From: Bacteroidaceae bacterium
Lineage (GTDB): Bacteria; Bacteroidota; Bacteroidia; Bacteroidales; Bacteroidaceae
Reading direction: 5' to 3'
Assembly (NCBI GenBank): GCA_017938245.1
Contig: JAGBBX010000059.1
Span: 1 to 37,944, forward strand
Length of the DNA: 37,944 nucleotides
In this document: one piece after another, positions 24,666-33,111 of the stretch
Numbering within the stretch: the first letter of the stretch is position 1
Layout: each line of letters begins with the position of its first letter
Translations under genes and position numbers: made by a program
The notes under the pieces: model-generated
What the model saw: only the letters and a program-made list of their open reading frames with translations
The model's database searches: none
What the model was told of the DNA's origin: nothing

Positions 24666-26123
24666 TTATTGTCTTTTCCAGAAAATAGGGGTAAACAACA
24701 GCAGAACTGCAAAAAACTCCAAACGTCCTACAAGCATCTGAAAACAGTAGAACCATTTAAGAGCGACAGGCAGAGTGGCCATATCGTTTGCCGAGGCATA
24801 ATTGCCTAAACCGGGTCCCACGTTGCTTACACTCGAAATAGAGAGTCCGTAGGCATCGACAAAATCCAGTCCGAAGAGCATATTGACAAAGATTCCTACA
24901 ACAATCATTCCCACATAAAGCAGGGTGAATGCAAGTATCGCCGACTGCACCTGCTCCGATATAATCTTACCTCCCATTCTCACAGGGATAATAGCATTGG
25001 GGTGTACGATGCGCTTGAACTCATTCCTCATAACGCGGCCAAGAATTGCCACGCGTATGCTCTTCATAGCTCCTGTGGTAGAGCCCGAACAGCCTCCTAT
25101 GAACATCGCACAACTGAGCGTGAGCCATAGTACGGGCGACCACTCCGAGTAGTCAGTGGTTGAGAATCCGGTTGTGGTAATAACCGATACGACCTGAAAT
25201 AGAGCTGTACGGAATGTTCCCTCGGGCGACAGGCTCTCGGTGAAAAACAGGCCGATGCATATTATAGCCGTAATTACGGCTGTAAAAGTTATATACGATT
25301 TAAATTCGGCATCTCGGAAAAGCTCTTTGGGACGCAATTTGAATGTTGCAAGATAGAGTAGCGAGAAACTGGTACCACCCATAAGCATAAAGACAATTAT
25401 TATATACTCTATTGCGGGCGAGTTGAATGCTCCCACACCTCCACTGTTAGTCGATATTCCACCGGTAGAGAGTGTCGACATTGCGTGGCAGACTGCATCG
25501 AAATAACCCATTCCTGCAATCTTCAGGCAGACTGCTTCCAATAACGTCAGACATACGTAAATCGTTAGAATCCAACGCGCTGTAACCGAAATTCTGGGAT
25601 GCAATTTAGCGCGTGCAACACCTATCGTCTCGGCGGCAAACAGATGCAGGTCGCCAAGGCCGAAAAAGGGCAGTACGGCGACTGTGAAAAATACAATTCC
25701 CAATCCGCCTATCCACTGTGTCATTATTCGCCAAAAGACAAGGCTGCGAGGGAGTACATCAATATCGCTAACCACCGATGCTCCCGTAGTGGTGAATCCG
25801 GCCATTGTCTCGAAGAATGCATCGGTAATCGACGGTATGTAACCGCTTATATAGTAAGGCATTGCTCCAAAGAGCGAAAATACCACCCAGCAGAGTGTCA
25901 CAACAATATATCCATCTTTACGCGATATGTTGCGCTCTTTGTTATAGCCGATATATGTCAGCAGGAGACCGCAGCCTACAAGAGCTGCCAAAGTGTAGAA
26001 GTAGGCGGGCAGCATCCCCTCCTCGCCCAAATAGAGCGACAATCCCAGGCTGCAACTGAGGAACAGAGCCTCTAACTGAAGCAGCAATCCTATGATGCGC
26101 AGAATTACTTTCGGGTGAAACAT
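24666..26123 (-). CDS. trkH: TrkH/KtrB-family potassium uptake channel
   Basis: 485 residues, polytopic with about ten membrane spans. The selectivity-filter repeats of the Trk/Ktr/HKT family appear as FTTTGASVVSD, STGGISTNSGG, VITTTGFSTTDY and SNVGPGLGNY. It forms the K+ pore in the inner membrane and is gated by the RCK protein encoded just upstream. Start and trkA stop share one base (TGATG), a classic coupling arrangement. Confidence 0.94.
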   Translation of the reverse strand: MFHPKVILRIIGLLLQLEALFLSCSLGLSLYLGEEGMLPAYFYTLAALVGCGLLLTYIGYNKERNISRKDGYIVVTLCWVVFSLFGAMPYYISGYIPSITDAFFETMAGFTTTGASVVSDIDVLPRSLVFWRIMTQWIGGLGIVFFTVAVLPFFGLGDLHLFAAETIGVARAKLHPRISVTARWILTIYVCLTLLEAVCLKIAGMGYFDAVCHAMSTLSTGGISTNSGGVGAFNSPAIEYIIIVFMLMGGTSFSLLYLATFKLRPKELFRDAEFKSYITFTAVITAIICIGLFFTESLSPEGTFRTALFQVVSVITTTGFSTTDYSEWSPVLWLTLSCAMFIGGCSGSTTGAMKSIRVAILGRVMRNEFKRIVHPNAIIPVRMGGKIISEQVQSAILAFTLLYVGMIVVGIFVNMLFGLDFVDAYGLSISSVSNVGPGLGNYASANDMATLPVALKWFYCFQMLVGRLEFFAVLLLFTPIFWKRQ

Positions 26124-27460
26124 CAGTTGAAATATTTTTCGAGTTTCTTAAGAACTTTCTCAAGGCAGAATATAATCACGTGGTCCTCGGCTTGTATCAT
26201 TGTGTTACCGCTTACTCTGAGGCCCTCGCCGTTGCGTATCAGTCCACCGATATTGGCACCGCTTGGCAACCCTAAGTCCTTCACAGGCTTACGTGTGATT
26301 GCCGCTCCCTCGCGAACAGGGAACTCGGCTACAACCGCCTGGATGAATGTGAGGCACTTCACACTCGATACATCGGTCTTTAGCATCATCTGGAAGATGG
26401 TGCTTGCTGCCAATTTCTTCTTGTTTATAACCGAGCCGATGTCCATACTCTCGGCCATTGAAATGTAGTCGATATTCTCAATCTCGGCTACGGTACGGTA
26501 TACTCCGGCTTTCTTTGCTGTGAGACAGGCAAGGATATTTGTCTCGGAGTTGTCGCCAAGGGCAATGAATGCGTCGGTATGGTCTATTCCCTCGCTTGTC
26601 AACAGGTCGGGGTCGCGACCGTCGCCGTTTATTATCATAACCCTGTCATCGACAAGTTCTATCAGCCGTCGGCAACGGTTAAGGTCGCTCTCAATAATCT
26701 TGACGTTGATATTGTCGGGGATAAGATTTGCGGTACGTACTGCTATTCGTCCGCCGCCCATAATTATTATGCTGCGGACTTCGGCAAATTTCTCTTTTCC
26801 ACAGATATCGCGCACGTGGGGTATCTGGTCTTTGGTGGTCATAAAGCAGACAAGGTCGTCGGCTTCCAAAATATCACCTCCACGCGGTATAATGGTAATG
26901 TCACCGCGTTGTATTGCTACGATATGATAGGGTATATCGCGTGCAAGTTCGCGGAAAGGGATTCCCAGCAGTTGGGAATTGGCTCTTATCTTTACGCCAA
27001 TCATTACAAGCGCTCCGTTGCCAAACTCAAGCATCTGGCGCATCCAACTGTATTTTATTCCCGTTGTAATCTCTTCGGCAGCAAGCTGCTCGGGGTAGAT
27101 GAGCGAATTTACGCCAAGTGATTGAAAATATTCGCGGTGCTTGGGCTGCAGGTATTCGTAGTTATCTATTCGGGCAATGGTCTTTTTTGCTCCAAGATAG
27201 TGGGCGAGTATGCAGGCTGTGATGTTGTCGCTCTCGTTGGGGGTAACGGCAACAAAGAGGTCGGTGCCCTCTACGCCGGCGGCCGTCAGGTCGCCTATGC
27301 GGACGGGAGAGCCAACCATTGCTTTAAGGTCGAACATCGACTCCATTTTTCCGAGTCTCTCCTCTTGCTCGTCCATAAGAACTACATTCTCGTTCTCCTG
27401 AGAGAGCAGTTTGGCAAGGTGTGTGCCTACTGCGCCGGCACCTGCTATAACTATTTTCAT
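26123..27460 (-). CDS. trkA: TrkA, NAD-binding regulator of K+ uptake
   Basis: 445 residues made of two tandem RCK units. The first Rossmann motif is IAGAGAVGTHLAKLL near the N-terminus; the second starts near residue 230 (IIIMGGGRIAVRTANL). Each is followed by an RCK_C domain (GALVMIGVKIRANSQLLGI; DLGLPSGANIGGLIRNG). It binds nucleotides and gates TrkH at the membrane. It starts three bases after the dxs stop and overlaps trkH by one base. Confidence 0.95.
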   Translation of the reverse strand: MKIVIAGAGAVGTHLAKLLSQENENVVLMDEQEERLGKMESMFDLKAMVGSPVRIGDLTAAGVEGTDLFVAVTPNESDNITACILAHYLGAKKTIARIDNYEYLQPKHREYFQSLGVNSLIYPEQLAAEEITTGIKYSWMRQMLEFGNGALVMIGVKIRANSQLLGIPFRELARDIPYHIVAIQRGDITIIPRGGDILEADDLVCFMTTKDQIPHVRDICGKEKFAEVRSIIIMGGGRIAVRTANLIPDNINVKIIESDLNRCRRLIELVDDRVMIINGDGRDPDLLTSEGIDHTDAFIALGDNSETNILACLTAKKAGVYRTVAEIENIDYISMAESMDIGSVINKKKLAASTIFQMMLKTDVSSVKCLTFIQAVVAEFPVREGAAITRKPVKDLGLPSGANIGGLIRNGEGLRVSGNTMIQAEDHVIIFCLEKVLKKLEKYFN

Positions 27461-27463
27461 AGT

Positions 27464-29359
27464 TTACTGTTTTTTCATTTGCAAGATGGTCCTAAGAACC
27501 GTGTCTTTATCCATTCCGCATATTTCGTAAAGCTGCTCGGTTGTGCCGTGCTCTACAAATGCATCGGGGATACCTATGCAGCGTATGGTGGGGCTGTATC
27601 CGTTTGCAGCCATAAACTCGATAATCGCCGAGCCTGCACCTCCCGATATCACACCATCCTCTACTGTAACAATATTCTTGAATTTTTTGCCCACTGCGTG
27701 AAGCATCTCTTCGTCCAATGGCTTTACAAAACGTATGTCGTAGTGCGCAACGCTTACGCCCTCCTTTGCTGCACTCTCGACAACCGCTTCCATTAGTTTT
27801 CCAATGGGGCCCAATGTCAGCAGCGCAACGTCGTCACCATCCTTCAGACAGCGTCCTTTGCCCACAGGAATCTCTTCTAAGGGGCAACGCCAATCGGTGA
27901 GGCTGCCCTTGCCGCGCGGATAGCGTATTACAAAGGTTCCTTTATCGGGTAGTTGCGCTGTGAACATCATACGTCGAAGTTCGCACTCGTCATAGGGCGA
28001 GGCTATTGTCAGATTGGGAATAGGACGAAGATAGGCAATGTCGAATGCTCCGTGATGCGTTGGGCCATCTTCGCCAACAATGCCGGCGCGGTCGAGGCAG
28101 AGTACCATATTCTCCTTTAAAAGTGCCGCATCGTGTATCAAATTGTCGTATCCGCGTTGCATAAATGACGAATAGATGTTGCAGAATGGCATAGCACCAC
28201 CACGTGCAAGGCCTGCCGAGAATGTCACTGCGTGTCCCTCGGCAATGCCGACATCGAAGAAACGGTCGGGCATTTCTCTACCCAATATGTTCATAGAACA
28301 TCCCGAGGGCATTGCCGGGGTAATTCCGACAATCTTTGGATTCTGTTTTGCTAGCTCCAAAAGTGTCTCACCAAAGACATCCTGGAAACGGGGTGAACCA
28401 CCGGTGCTTACTATTCTCTCACCGGTCTCTGCATCGAAAAGTCCCGGTTGGTGCCATACTGTTGCATTCTTTTCGGCTGGCTCATAGCCTTTACCTTTTA
28501 TAGTGTGTATATGCAGCATTTTAGGTCCCTGCATATCCTTTACCAAACGTAACATTCTCACAAGTTCACGCACATCGTGTCCGTCAATGGGGCCGAAATA
28601 GCGCGTGCACATACCTTCGAATATGTTATTCTGCTTGAAAAGCATTGCTTTGAGCCCGTTGTTGAAGCGTGTAAGGCTTTTTGCTCTCTCGCGGTTCAAG
28701 AGACCTATGCGTGTGAGTCCTCGCGCAATGGCATATCTTATCTTATTGTATAGTTTCGACGAGTGCATAGATATAAGCAGTTGGCTCATACCTCCCACAC
28801 TCTTGTCAATAGACATATTGTTGTCGTTGAGGATTATAAGCGCATTGTTTGGTGTAGACGAAACGTTGTTCAGTCCCTCGAATGCAAGTCCTCCGCTCAT
28901 AGAACCGTCGCCAATAATGGCAACTACCTGTTCTTTCCTGTTTTGCATCGATGCAGCAACCGATAGTCCCAATGCCGCCGATATTGAATTTGATGCGTGT
29001 CCTGCTGCAAAAGAGTCATATTCGCTCTCCTGTGGCGATGGGAAAGGTTTTATACCGCCCAATTTACGGTTGGTGTGGAAACGGTCGCGACGTCCTGTGA
29101 GTATTTTATGCGCATACGCCTGATGTCCGACATCCCAAACAAGTTTGTCGTTTGGAGTGTCGAATACATAGTGAAGGGCAACGGTTAGTTCAATCGTTCC
29201 AAGGCTCGACGCAAAGTGCCCCGGATTGTGCGACAGTGCCTCAATGATAAAATCTCGAAGTTCACTGCACAATTGGGGTAGCTGCTCCTCCCTTAGTGCT
29301 CTAAGATCGGACGGCGTGTTTATGCTGTTTAAAAGTTGTGCTTTATTCTCTTTAGTCAT
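27464..29359 (-). CDS. dxs: 1-deoxy-D-xylulose-5-phosphate synthase
   Basis: 631 residues. Thiamine diphosphate motif: [18 protein letters not shown]. The pyrimidine-domain catalytic Glu lies in [14 protein letters not shown], and the [15 protein letters not shown] block is specific to DXS within transketolases. It makes DXP from pyruvate and glyceraldehyde 3-phosphate, which feeds isoprenoids (ispG here) and, via DXP, PLP synthesis (pdxB here). It is first in a tight dxs-trkA-trkH operon. Confidence 0.97.
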   Translation of the reverse strand: MTKENKAQLLNSINTPSDLRALREEQLPQLCSELRDFIIEALSHNPGHFASSLGTIELTVALHYVFDTPNDKLVWDVGHQAYAHKILTGRRDRFHTNRKLGGIKPFPSPQESEYDSFAAGHASNSISAALGLSVAASMQNRKEQVVAIIGDGSMSGGLAFEGLNNVSSTPNNALIILNDNNMSIDKSVGGMSQLLISMHSSKLYNKIRYAIARGLTRIGLLNRERAKSLTRFNNGLKAMLFKQNNIFEGMCTRYFGPIDGHDVRELVRMLRLVKDMQGPKMLHIHTIKGKGYEPAEKNATVWHQPGLFDAETGERIVSTGGSPRFQDVFGETLLELAKQNPKIVGITPAMPSGCSMNILGREMPDRFFDVGIAEGHAVTFSAGLARGGAMPFCNIYSSFMQRGYDNLIHDAALLKENMVLCLDRAGIVGEDGPTHHGAFDIAYLRPIPNLTIASPYDECELRRMMFTAQLPDKGTFVIRYPRGKGSLTDWRCPLEEIPVGKGRCLKDGDDVALLTLGPIGKLMEAVVESAAKEGVSVAHYDIRFVKPLDEEMLHAVGKKFKNIVTVEDGVISGGAGSAIIEFMAANGYSPTIRCIGIPDAFVEHGTTEQLYEICGMDKDTVLRTILQMKKQ

Positions 29360-29452
29360 ATTTTTAAATACAGTGCGTCTGTTTTAAAATGCGAAGATAA
29401 TACAAACCAAAAGAATAATCAAGAAAAAATACCCGACTTTCTCTGTTTACAG

Positions 29453-29460
29453 CAAAGGTA
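29453..29460 (-). promoter_or_regulatory. -7 box of the dxs-trkA-trkH promoter
   Basis: On the minus strand this reads TACCTTTG, an exact TAnnTTTG. The -33 box is poor. It lies ~95 bases upstream of the dxs ATG. Confidence 0.5.
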
Positions 29461-29505
29461 AAATATTTATTGGGGCAGTTGAACCGTTTTTCGACTAAGA
29501 TGGAT

Positions 29506-29517
29506 TATCTTTGCTTC
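29506..29517. repeat. Candidate left attachment core (direct repeat copy 1)
   Basis: TATCTTTGCTTC, identical to 34269-34280. With the preceding base it reads TTATCTTTGC, one mismatch from the GTANNTTTGC core recognised by CTnDOT-family integrases. It could instead be a plain -7 promoter box. Bases 29518-29650 to its right contain no gene I can recognise. Confidence 0.45.
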
Positions 29518-29650
29518 GGATAATCAATTATTCCGTATCTGATTGATACACAAATAGCGAATGCTATGATAGAAAGTTGTTGGTAACGATTTGGCGACTT
29601 TGGGATTGCACCAATCTTCTGCATTATGCTTTGTCAAACAACTCTAATAC

Positions 29651-29696
29651 AAAAGTAGCCAAACTTCTTAGTTGAGCAAAGAGTTTGGCTACTTTT
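29651..29696. terminator. Terminator at the end of the DUF4062 gene
   Basis: 15-bp perfect stem: 29651-29665 (aaaagtagccaaact) pairs with 29682-29696, followed by another T. It lies five bases past the DUF4062 stop on the minus strand and is symmetric, so it also insulates against plus-strand reading. Confidence 0.8.
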
Positions 29697-29700
29697 TAAA

Positions 29701-31161
29701 CTATGTCCTATTAATAATCCATTTTCCAGAGTTTCCGCCTTCACGAATCAATATGCCTTTTTCTCGCAATTGGTCTGTTATCTTTCTAACTTGACGTTCA
29801 CTGATTTTTAATCTTTTAGAAAGTTCTGCTCTTGAAATTGACGGAGTTTCCTTTATTGCCTCCAATAGTTTCTCTTCGTCCGTTGGAACGCTTTGGAACG
29901 CTGTTGGATCATCATTGGAACGCTTTGGAACGCTTCCTTCGTTGTCTGCTCGCCAAATGACAACTCTAAAATCTTCTTCTTGATAGAATTCCGGTGTCTT
30001 CAACCCATATTCGCGGCACTTGTTGATGATATCTTCTGTCCCTGTACCCACCTTTTCAATATAACCATTCCAATACATTGGGTCGGCAAGTAGCGGATTA
30101 GCAGGTAAAGATTTATGAGGACCATGCAATTTCTGTACTGTCAATCCATATGGCAATGTGCCAGGATTCCAGACCTCCAATCTGTCACGAAACAACATTA
30201 CCTGAACACTGGCATTACTTGTGTAATCCCTATGACATACAGCATTTACTATGGCTTCCTTGACAGCATCAATAGGCAATTCAGGACGTGTCGGTATATC
30301 CGCTTTCTCTCCTTCAGCACGTGTTCCGACCCAATTATTGATACGGCTCATCACAAAACTCGTGGCTTGGTCAACAAGTTCAAACACATCGCCTCTGTAT
30401 ATCTGATATGCAGGCATCGGCTTTTCTACCACATTTCCATAGAACTGCACACATTTAACTTCAGATGTAATGAAGTATTTTTGTGGTTTCTTTCCAAACA
30501 GCAAAACCGCTGCATTTGCTAATCTTCCTTTGTCGTCTATTAAATCAAGATGTGTAAGCAATGATACTGGCGATGTTTCAACAGGAAGAGGGAAATTGCG
30601 TTTTGAACGTGCCATATGTATAAAATTCTTCATCTTATCCTCGTCCAAATCTTCCAATGTTGCTCCATTGTCATTAGAAGCATCGAATGGTCGCCAGCGG
30701 ATATATTCCTTTTCCTCCAAATAGCGGATTAGCGAAGCATAGACAGAAGTTCGCAACCCATCAATATCCACAAAGGTTTTACGTACAATATCTTGTTCTA
30801 CTTTTCGGATTAAAGCGGTCTCTTTCGGATGTCTTTTCTCCTCTCCAATGCTCTTTATGTATATTAAACGGCTTTTATGAAGCTTTGCAGCCAAATCGTA
30901 CTCACGTTCTGTCGGAGAAATACCTTCTTCATCCTCATATCCATAAAGATTGCCATACAGTCCCAAATAAATATCGCATAGTTCCACCTCCTTCAAATAG
31001 ACGTGGCTTGTAGGATATTCATTGGCCGGAACTTCTTCGAAAATAAATGGCTCAAAGAATTTGCCCAATAAAACATCTGTTCGGATATAATGACAAAGCA
31101 TAGCTCGCTCTTCGGCAAACTCACTCTGTACACTGCTTATGAATATCTTTATGCGTTTCAT
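29701..31161 (-). CDS. DUF4062 / HATPase / winged-helix protein, possible defence protein
   Basis: 486 residues in three parts. Residues ~3-105 are a DUF4062 domain (KIFISSVQSEFAEERAML, VELCDIYLGLYGNLYG). Residues ~195-400 match the ATPase half of AlbA-2/Schlafen-type regulators: RLANAAVLLFGKKPQKYF, the N-box EAIVNAVCHRDY (302-313) and the glycine box EKVGTGTEDI (369-378). Residues 430-486 form a winged helix (SRAELSKRLKISERQVRK). In the usual family the N-terminal domain is AlbA_2; here DUF4062 takes its place. The linker ~409-427 contains short repeats (SVPKRS, FQSVPT). A nucleotide-sensing regulator or anti-phage protein is plausible, but function is not established. It is last in the minus-strand cargo. 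Confidence 0.82.
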   Translation of the reverse strand: MKRIKIFISSVQSEFAEERAMLCHYIRTDVLLGKFFEPFIFEEVPANEYPTSHVYLKEVELCDIYLGLYGNLYGYEDEEGISPTEREYDLAAKLHKSRLIYIKSIGEEKRHPKETALIRKVEQDIVRKTFVDIDGLRTSVYASLIRYLEEKEYIRWRPFDASNDNGATLEDLDEDKMKNFIHMARSKRNFPLPVETSPVSLLTHLDLIDDKGRLANAAVLLFGKKPQKYFITSEVKCVQFYGNVVEKPMPAYQIYRGDVFELVDQATSFVMSRINNWVGTRAEGEKADIPTRPELPIDAVKEAIVNAVCHRDYTSNASVQVMLFRDRLEVWNPGTLPYGLTVQKLHGPHKSLPANPLLADPMYWNGYIEKVGTGTEDIINKCREYGLKTPEFYQEEDFRVVIWRADNEGSVPKRSNDDPTAFQSVPTDEEKLLEAIKETPSISRAELSKRLKISERQVRKITDQLREKGILIREGGNSGKWIINRT

Positions 31162-31173
31162 ACAATACTTCGT

Positions 31174-31263
31174 TTATTTCAAATAATCCTTGTACTCAGT
31201 TCTTAACCTCTGTCCAATCTCCGCAATTATGAACACTTGATTATCTATAGCATCGGCCAACAT
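31174..31263 (-). CDS. 29-residue ORF between TIR and DUF4062 genes
   Basis: ATG at 31263-31261, stop at 31176-31174, encoding 29 residues that begin MLADAIDNQVFIIAEIGQRL. It starts 11 bases after the TIR gene's stop and ends 12 bases before the DUF4062 start, on the same strand, which is operon-like spacing. The piece IAEIGQRLRTEY resembles the opening helix of an XRE-type helix-turn-helix domain, so it may be a truncated regulator and not a functional small protein. No family is claimed. Confidence 0.35.
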   Translation of the reverse strand: MLADAIDNQVFIIAEIGQRLRTEYKDYLK

Positions 31264-31274
31264 ATGAGACGCTT

Positions 31275-32111
31275 TTACTCTTTGCTATGTATATCAGATA
31301 TTGCAATTTTTTTTACTGATTCAATAAAGTCTTCTTTTGCTTTATTGAATGAAAACCAATCCATTTCAATATTATAAAATTCGCAAACCTCTTTGTAAAA
31401 TTCGTCCAGTTTTGATCCAACAAGCAAAGAAGCTCCTTGTTTCACGACATTGAGGAAACCCATTTGTTCGAATTTTGTATTAGGAAGCACAAATGGTAAA
31501 GTTCTTTTATTTTCCAAAGCCCATGCTGCACCCATTTCGTTTTTGCAGACATCACTTAAATTATAATTTTCAGAAATGAATAAAAGAATATAATCACAAC
31601 CTCTCATGTTTTCCACAATTTTTTCACGGAAATCATCTCCCGTTCTAATTGAAGTTGGATCTAATGTGCAGAAAATATCATTATCCTTAAATCCACAACC
31701 TATTTTTAAAATCTCTTTAATAAAACCATTTACGATAGTTCTATCTGAAGATGAATGACTAATAAAAAATTTTCGTGTATTAAAAATAGAGCATAGAGGT
31801 TTGTTCTCTGAAATTTGAGTTTGAATTTCAAGAGAGATAATACTTTCAATTATTGATTCAATAATTCCCTGATAATAAAACCGATTACTATCATATATAC
31901 TCATCTTCTCTGCTAATTGCCTTTCTATTAATGGATATTTATCTTTAATGAGTGTCCTTAACTCATATAAAAGATTTTCATAACCTTTTATATCACCCTG
32001 TACATAAGTTTGTTCTGTATTATTTGTCCTATATATATGACGGCAAGATTTGATTCGCTTATCAGCAAATTCCTTACATTCTAATGCTTTTTCATATATC
32101 TTATTCATCAT
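31275..32111 (-). CDS. TIR-domain protein, candidate anti-phage NADase effector
   Basis: 278 residues. The N-terminal ~105 residues are helical, of unknown family. Residues ~113-230 form a TIR domain: RKFFISHSSSDRTIVNGF (strand A and box 1), then CDYILLFISENYNLSDVCKN and a Glu at 192 in the S-x2-C-x2-E arrangement where NAD-cleaving TIR proteins keep their catalytic glutamate. No signal peptide or membrane segment. TIR proteins of this bacterial type often deplete NAD+ or make signalling nucleotides during phage infection. It starts 15 bases after the last codon of the R-M remnant and precedes a 29-residue ORF and the DUF4062 gene, so all four probably share one transcript. Two ATGs (32111, 32108) are possible starts. 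Confidence 0.87.
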   Translation of the reverse strand: MMNKIYEKALECKEFADKRIKSCRHIYRTNNTEQTYVQGDIKGYENLLYELRTLIKDKYPLIERQLAEKMSIYDSNRFYYQGIIESIIESIISLEIQTQISENKPLCSIFNTRKFFISHSSSDRTIVNGFIKEILKIGCGFKDNDIFCTLDPTSIRTGDDFREKIVENMRGCDYILLFISENYNLSDVCKNEMGAAWALENKRTLPFVLPNTKFEQMGFLNVVKQGASLLVGSKLDEFYKEVCEFYNIEMDWFSFNKAKEDFIESVKKIAISDIHSKE

Positions 32112-32125
32112 AACGAATAGTATTA

Positions 32126-32630
32126 TTAATTATTACTTATCACCTCTTTTGTCGCAGCAATCCTCTTATCTGCATATTCAGCAATATCCTTCAATGTTAA
32201 TTTCTTTATAGCATTGATAAATATCTCCATAAAATCAAAGTCTATTCTATTTCCCTTTGTTGGCAGTAGGACATTAATGCACGGCACCATTTACTGCATA
32301 GGAATTGATGTGTTTGAAGTTAGGCTCGTTATTAGCAGTTTTGTTTTCAACCTGATTAGATGAATCTAGTTTAACCAATTTATCCTTGTAGCCTTTGTAT
32401 TCTATCAGAATTGGATAATAATTAAGCTTACTATTTTGAAGCAACAATTTGGCATCAGGACGGTTTGCACCATTACCTCCATTTTTAGAAAAGTAATCAT
32501 GCAACGCCTTGTCTATCTCTGTGTTCAGAGACTCTTGTTCCAACTTATAATCTAACTTATAAGATTTTAACCAACCATTTGCAAGGTCTGCAATGTTAGG
32601 CTCTATTGATTGAACTTTCTTTTTAGCCAT
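32126..32630 (-). pseudogene. Remnant of an N6-methylase/nuclease (type IIG-like) gene, large internal deletion
   Basis: Two pieces of one gene in different frames. The first (32630-32274, 118 residues) starts MAKKKVQSIEPNIADLANGW and carries a PD-(D/E)xK-like nuclease pattern, RPDAKLLL then YYPILIEYKG. It stops at NSYAVNGAVH, where full-length relatives continue (I recall NGAVHYA). The second (about 32285-32126) reads INVLLPTKGNRIDFDFMEIF then INAIKKLTLKDIAEYADKRI, like the C-terminal end of a specificity/target-recognition region in such enzymes. The methylase core between them, several hundred codons in intact relatives, is absent. The first piece could still be translated as a stand-alone 118-residue protein. 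Confidence 0.75.
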
Positions 32631-32631
32631 G

Positions 32632-32838
32632 TTATTGTCTTACATTATTTATCAAATTTTGTACATCAACTGCCAATAAGGTCGCAATCTTTACTAATGT
32701 TGCCAAATCAGGTTGTGCCACATTGGAACACCATTTAGATACAGTTGACGGATTTTTACCTAATTGTTCTGCCAACCATTTGCCTGTTTTCTTCTTTTCT
32801 ACAAGCACTATTTTAAGACGATTTATATCCTCCATCAT
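32632..32838 (-). CDS. XRE-family helix-turn-helix regulator
   Basis: 68 residues from the ATG at 32838 (another ATG at 32835; a TTG at 32844 is less likely). The helix-turn-helix is plain: GKWLAEQLGKNPSTVSKWCS, followed by LATLVKIATLLAVDVQNLI. It ends one base before the R-M remnant's start codon. This is the pairing seen when a small controller protein precedes a combined restriction-methylation enzyme in Bacteroidetes. It probably regulates the cargo transcript; its -7 box is at 32861-32868. Confidence 0.85.
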   Translation of the reverse strand: MMEDINRLKIVLVEKKKTGKWLAEQLGKNPSTVSKWCSNVAQPDLATLVKIATLLAVDVQNLINNVRQ

Positions 32839-32860
32839 AATCAATCTATTGAATTAAACG

Positions 32861-32868
32861 CAAAGATA
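32861..32868 (-). promoter_or_regulatory. -7 box of the cargo operon
   Basis: Reads TATCTTTG on the minus strand, about 23 bases before the XRE start codon. No good -33 partner was seen. Bases 32869-32979 to the right hold no recognisable gene. Confidence 0.5.
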
Positions 32869-32979
32869 TTTATTTTAATGAGAATAAAAGAATTTTTCCA
32901 AAAGAAAATCTTACCACTTTGCAGTTTTTCCGACTTCTTCCCGACTTCGGAGGGAGAAGTTCGCGGAATGGGGCAAGGT

Positions 32980-33111
32980 TTTCGGGAGTAACCCGAAACG
33001 TTTTGAGTTACTCAAAACATACCTTGCTATGTTCCTGCGAACATCAAGTTTGAAGCAGCTCAATACATTTAGAGCGGCTGAAAACATACCTTGCTGTGTT
33101 CAAGAGAACAC
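32980..33111. repeat. Hairpin cluster with two 21-bp direct repeats (possible old oriT)
   Basis: Inverted repeats follow one another: tttcggg/cccgaaa (32980-32998), a 19-base palindrome gttttgagttactcaaaac (33000-33018), atgttc/gaacat (33029-33044) and gtgttc/gaacac (33096-33111). Two copies of a 21-base sequence, AAAACATACCTTGCTRTGTT plus C, lie at 33014-33034 and 33081-33101 (20 of 21 identical). A further ACATACCTTTGT lies at 33153-33164. Such an arrangement is common at transfer origins or replication/mobilisation control sites; no mobilisation gene remains nearby. From 33112 to 33246 I see no gene. Confidence 0.55.

Noticed and set aside
29518-29535. cggataatcaattattccg as a site-specific recombination site
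   Set aside because: A short imperfect palindrome without a second copy near the right boundary.
32980-33111. CRISPR array
   Set aside because: Only two copies of a 21-bp repeat at 67-base spacing, with hairpins inside the interval and no cas genes.
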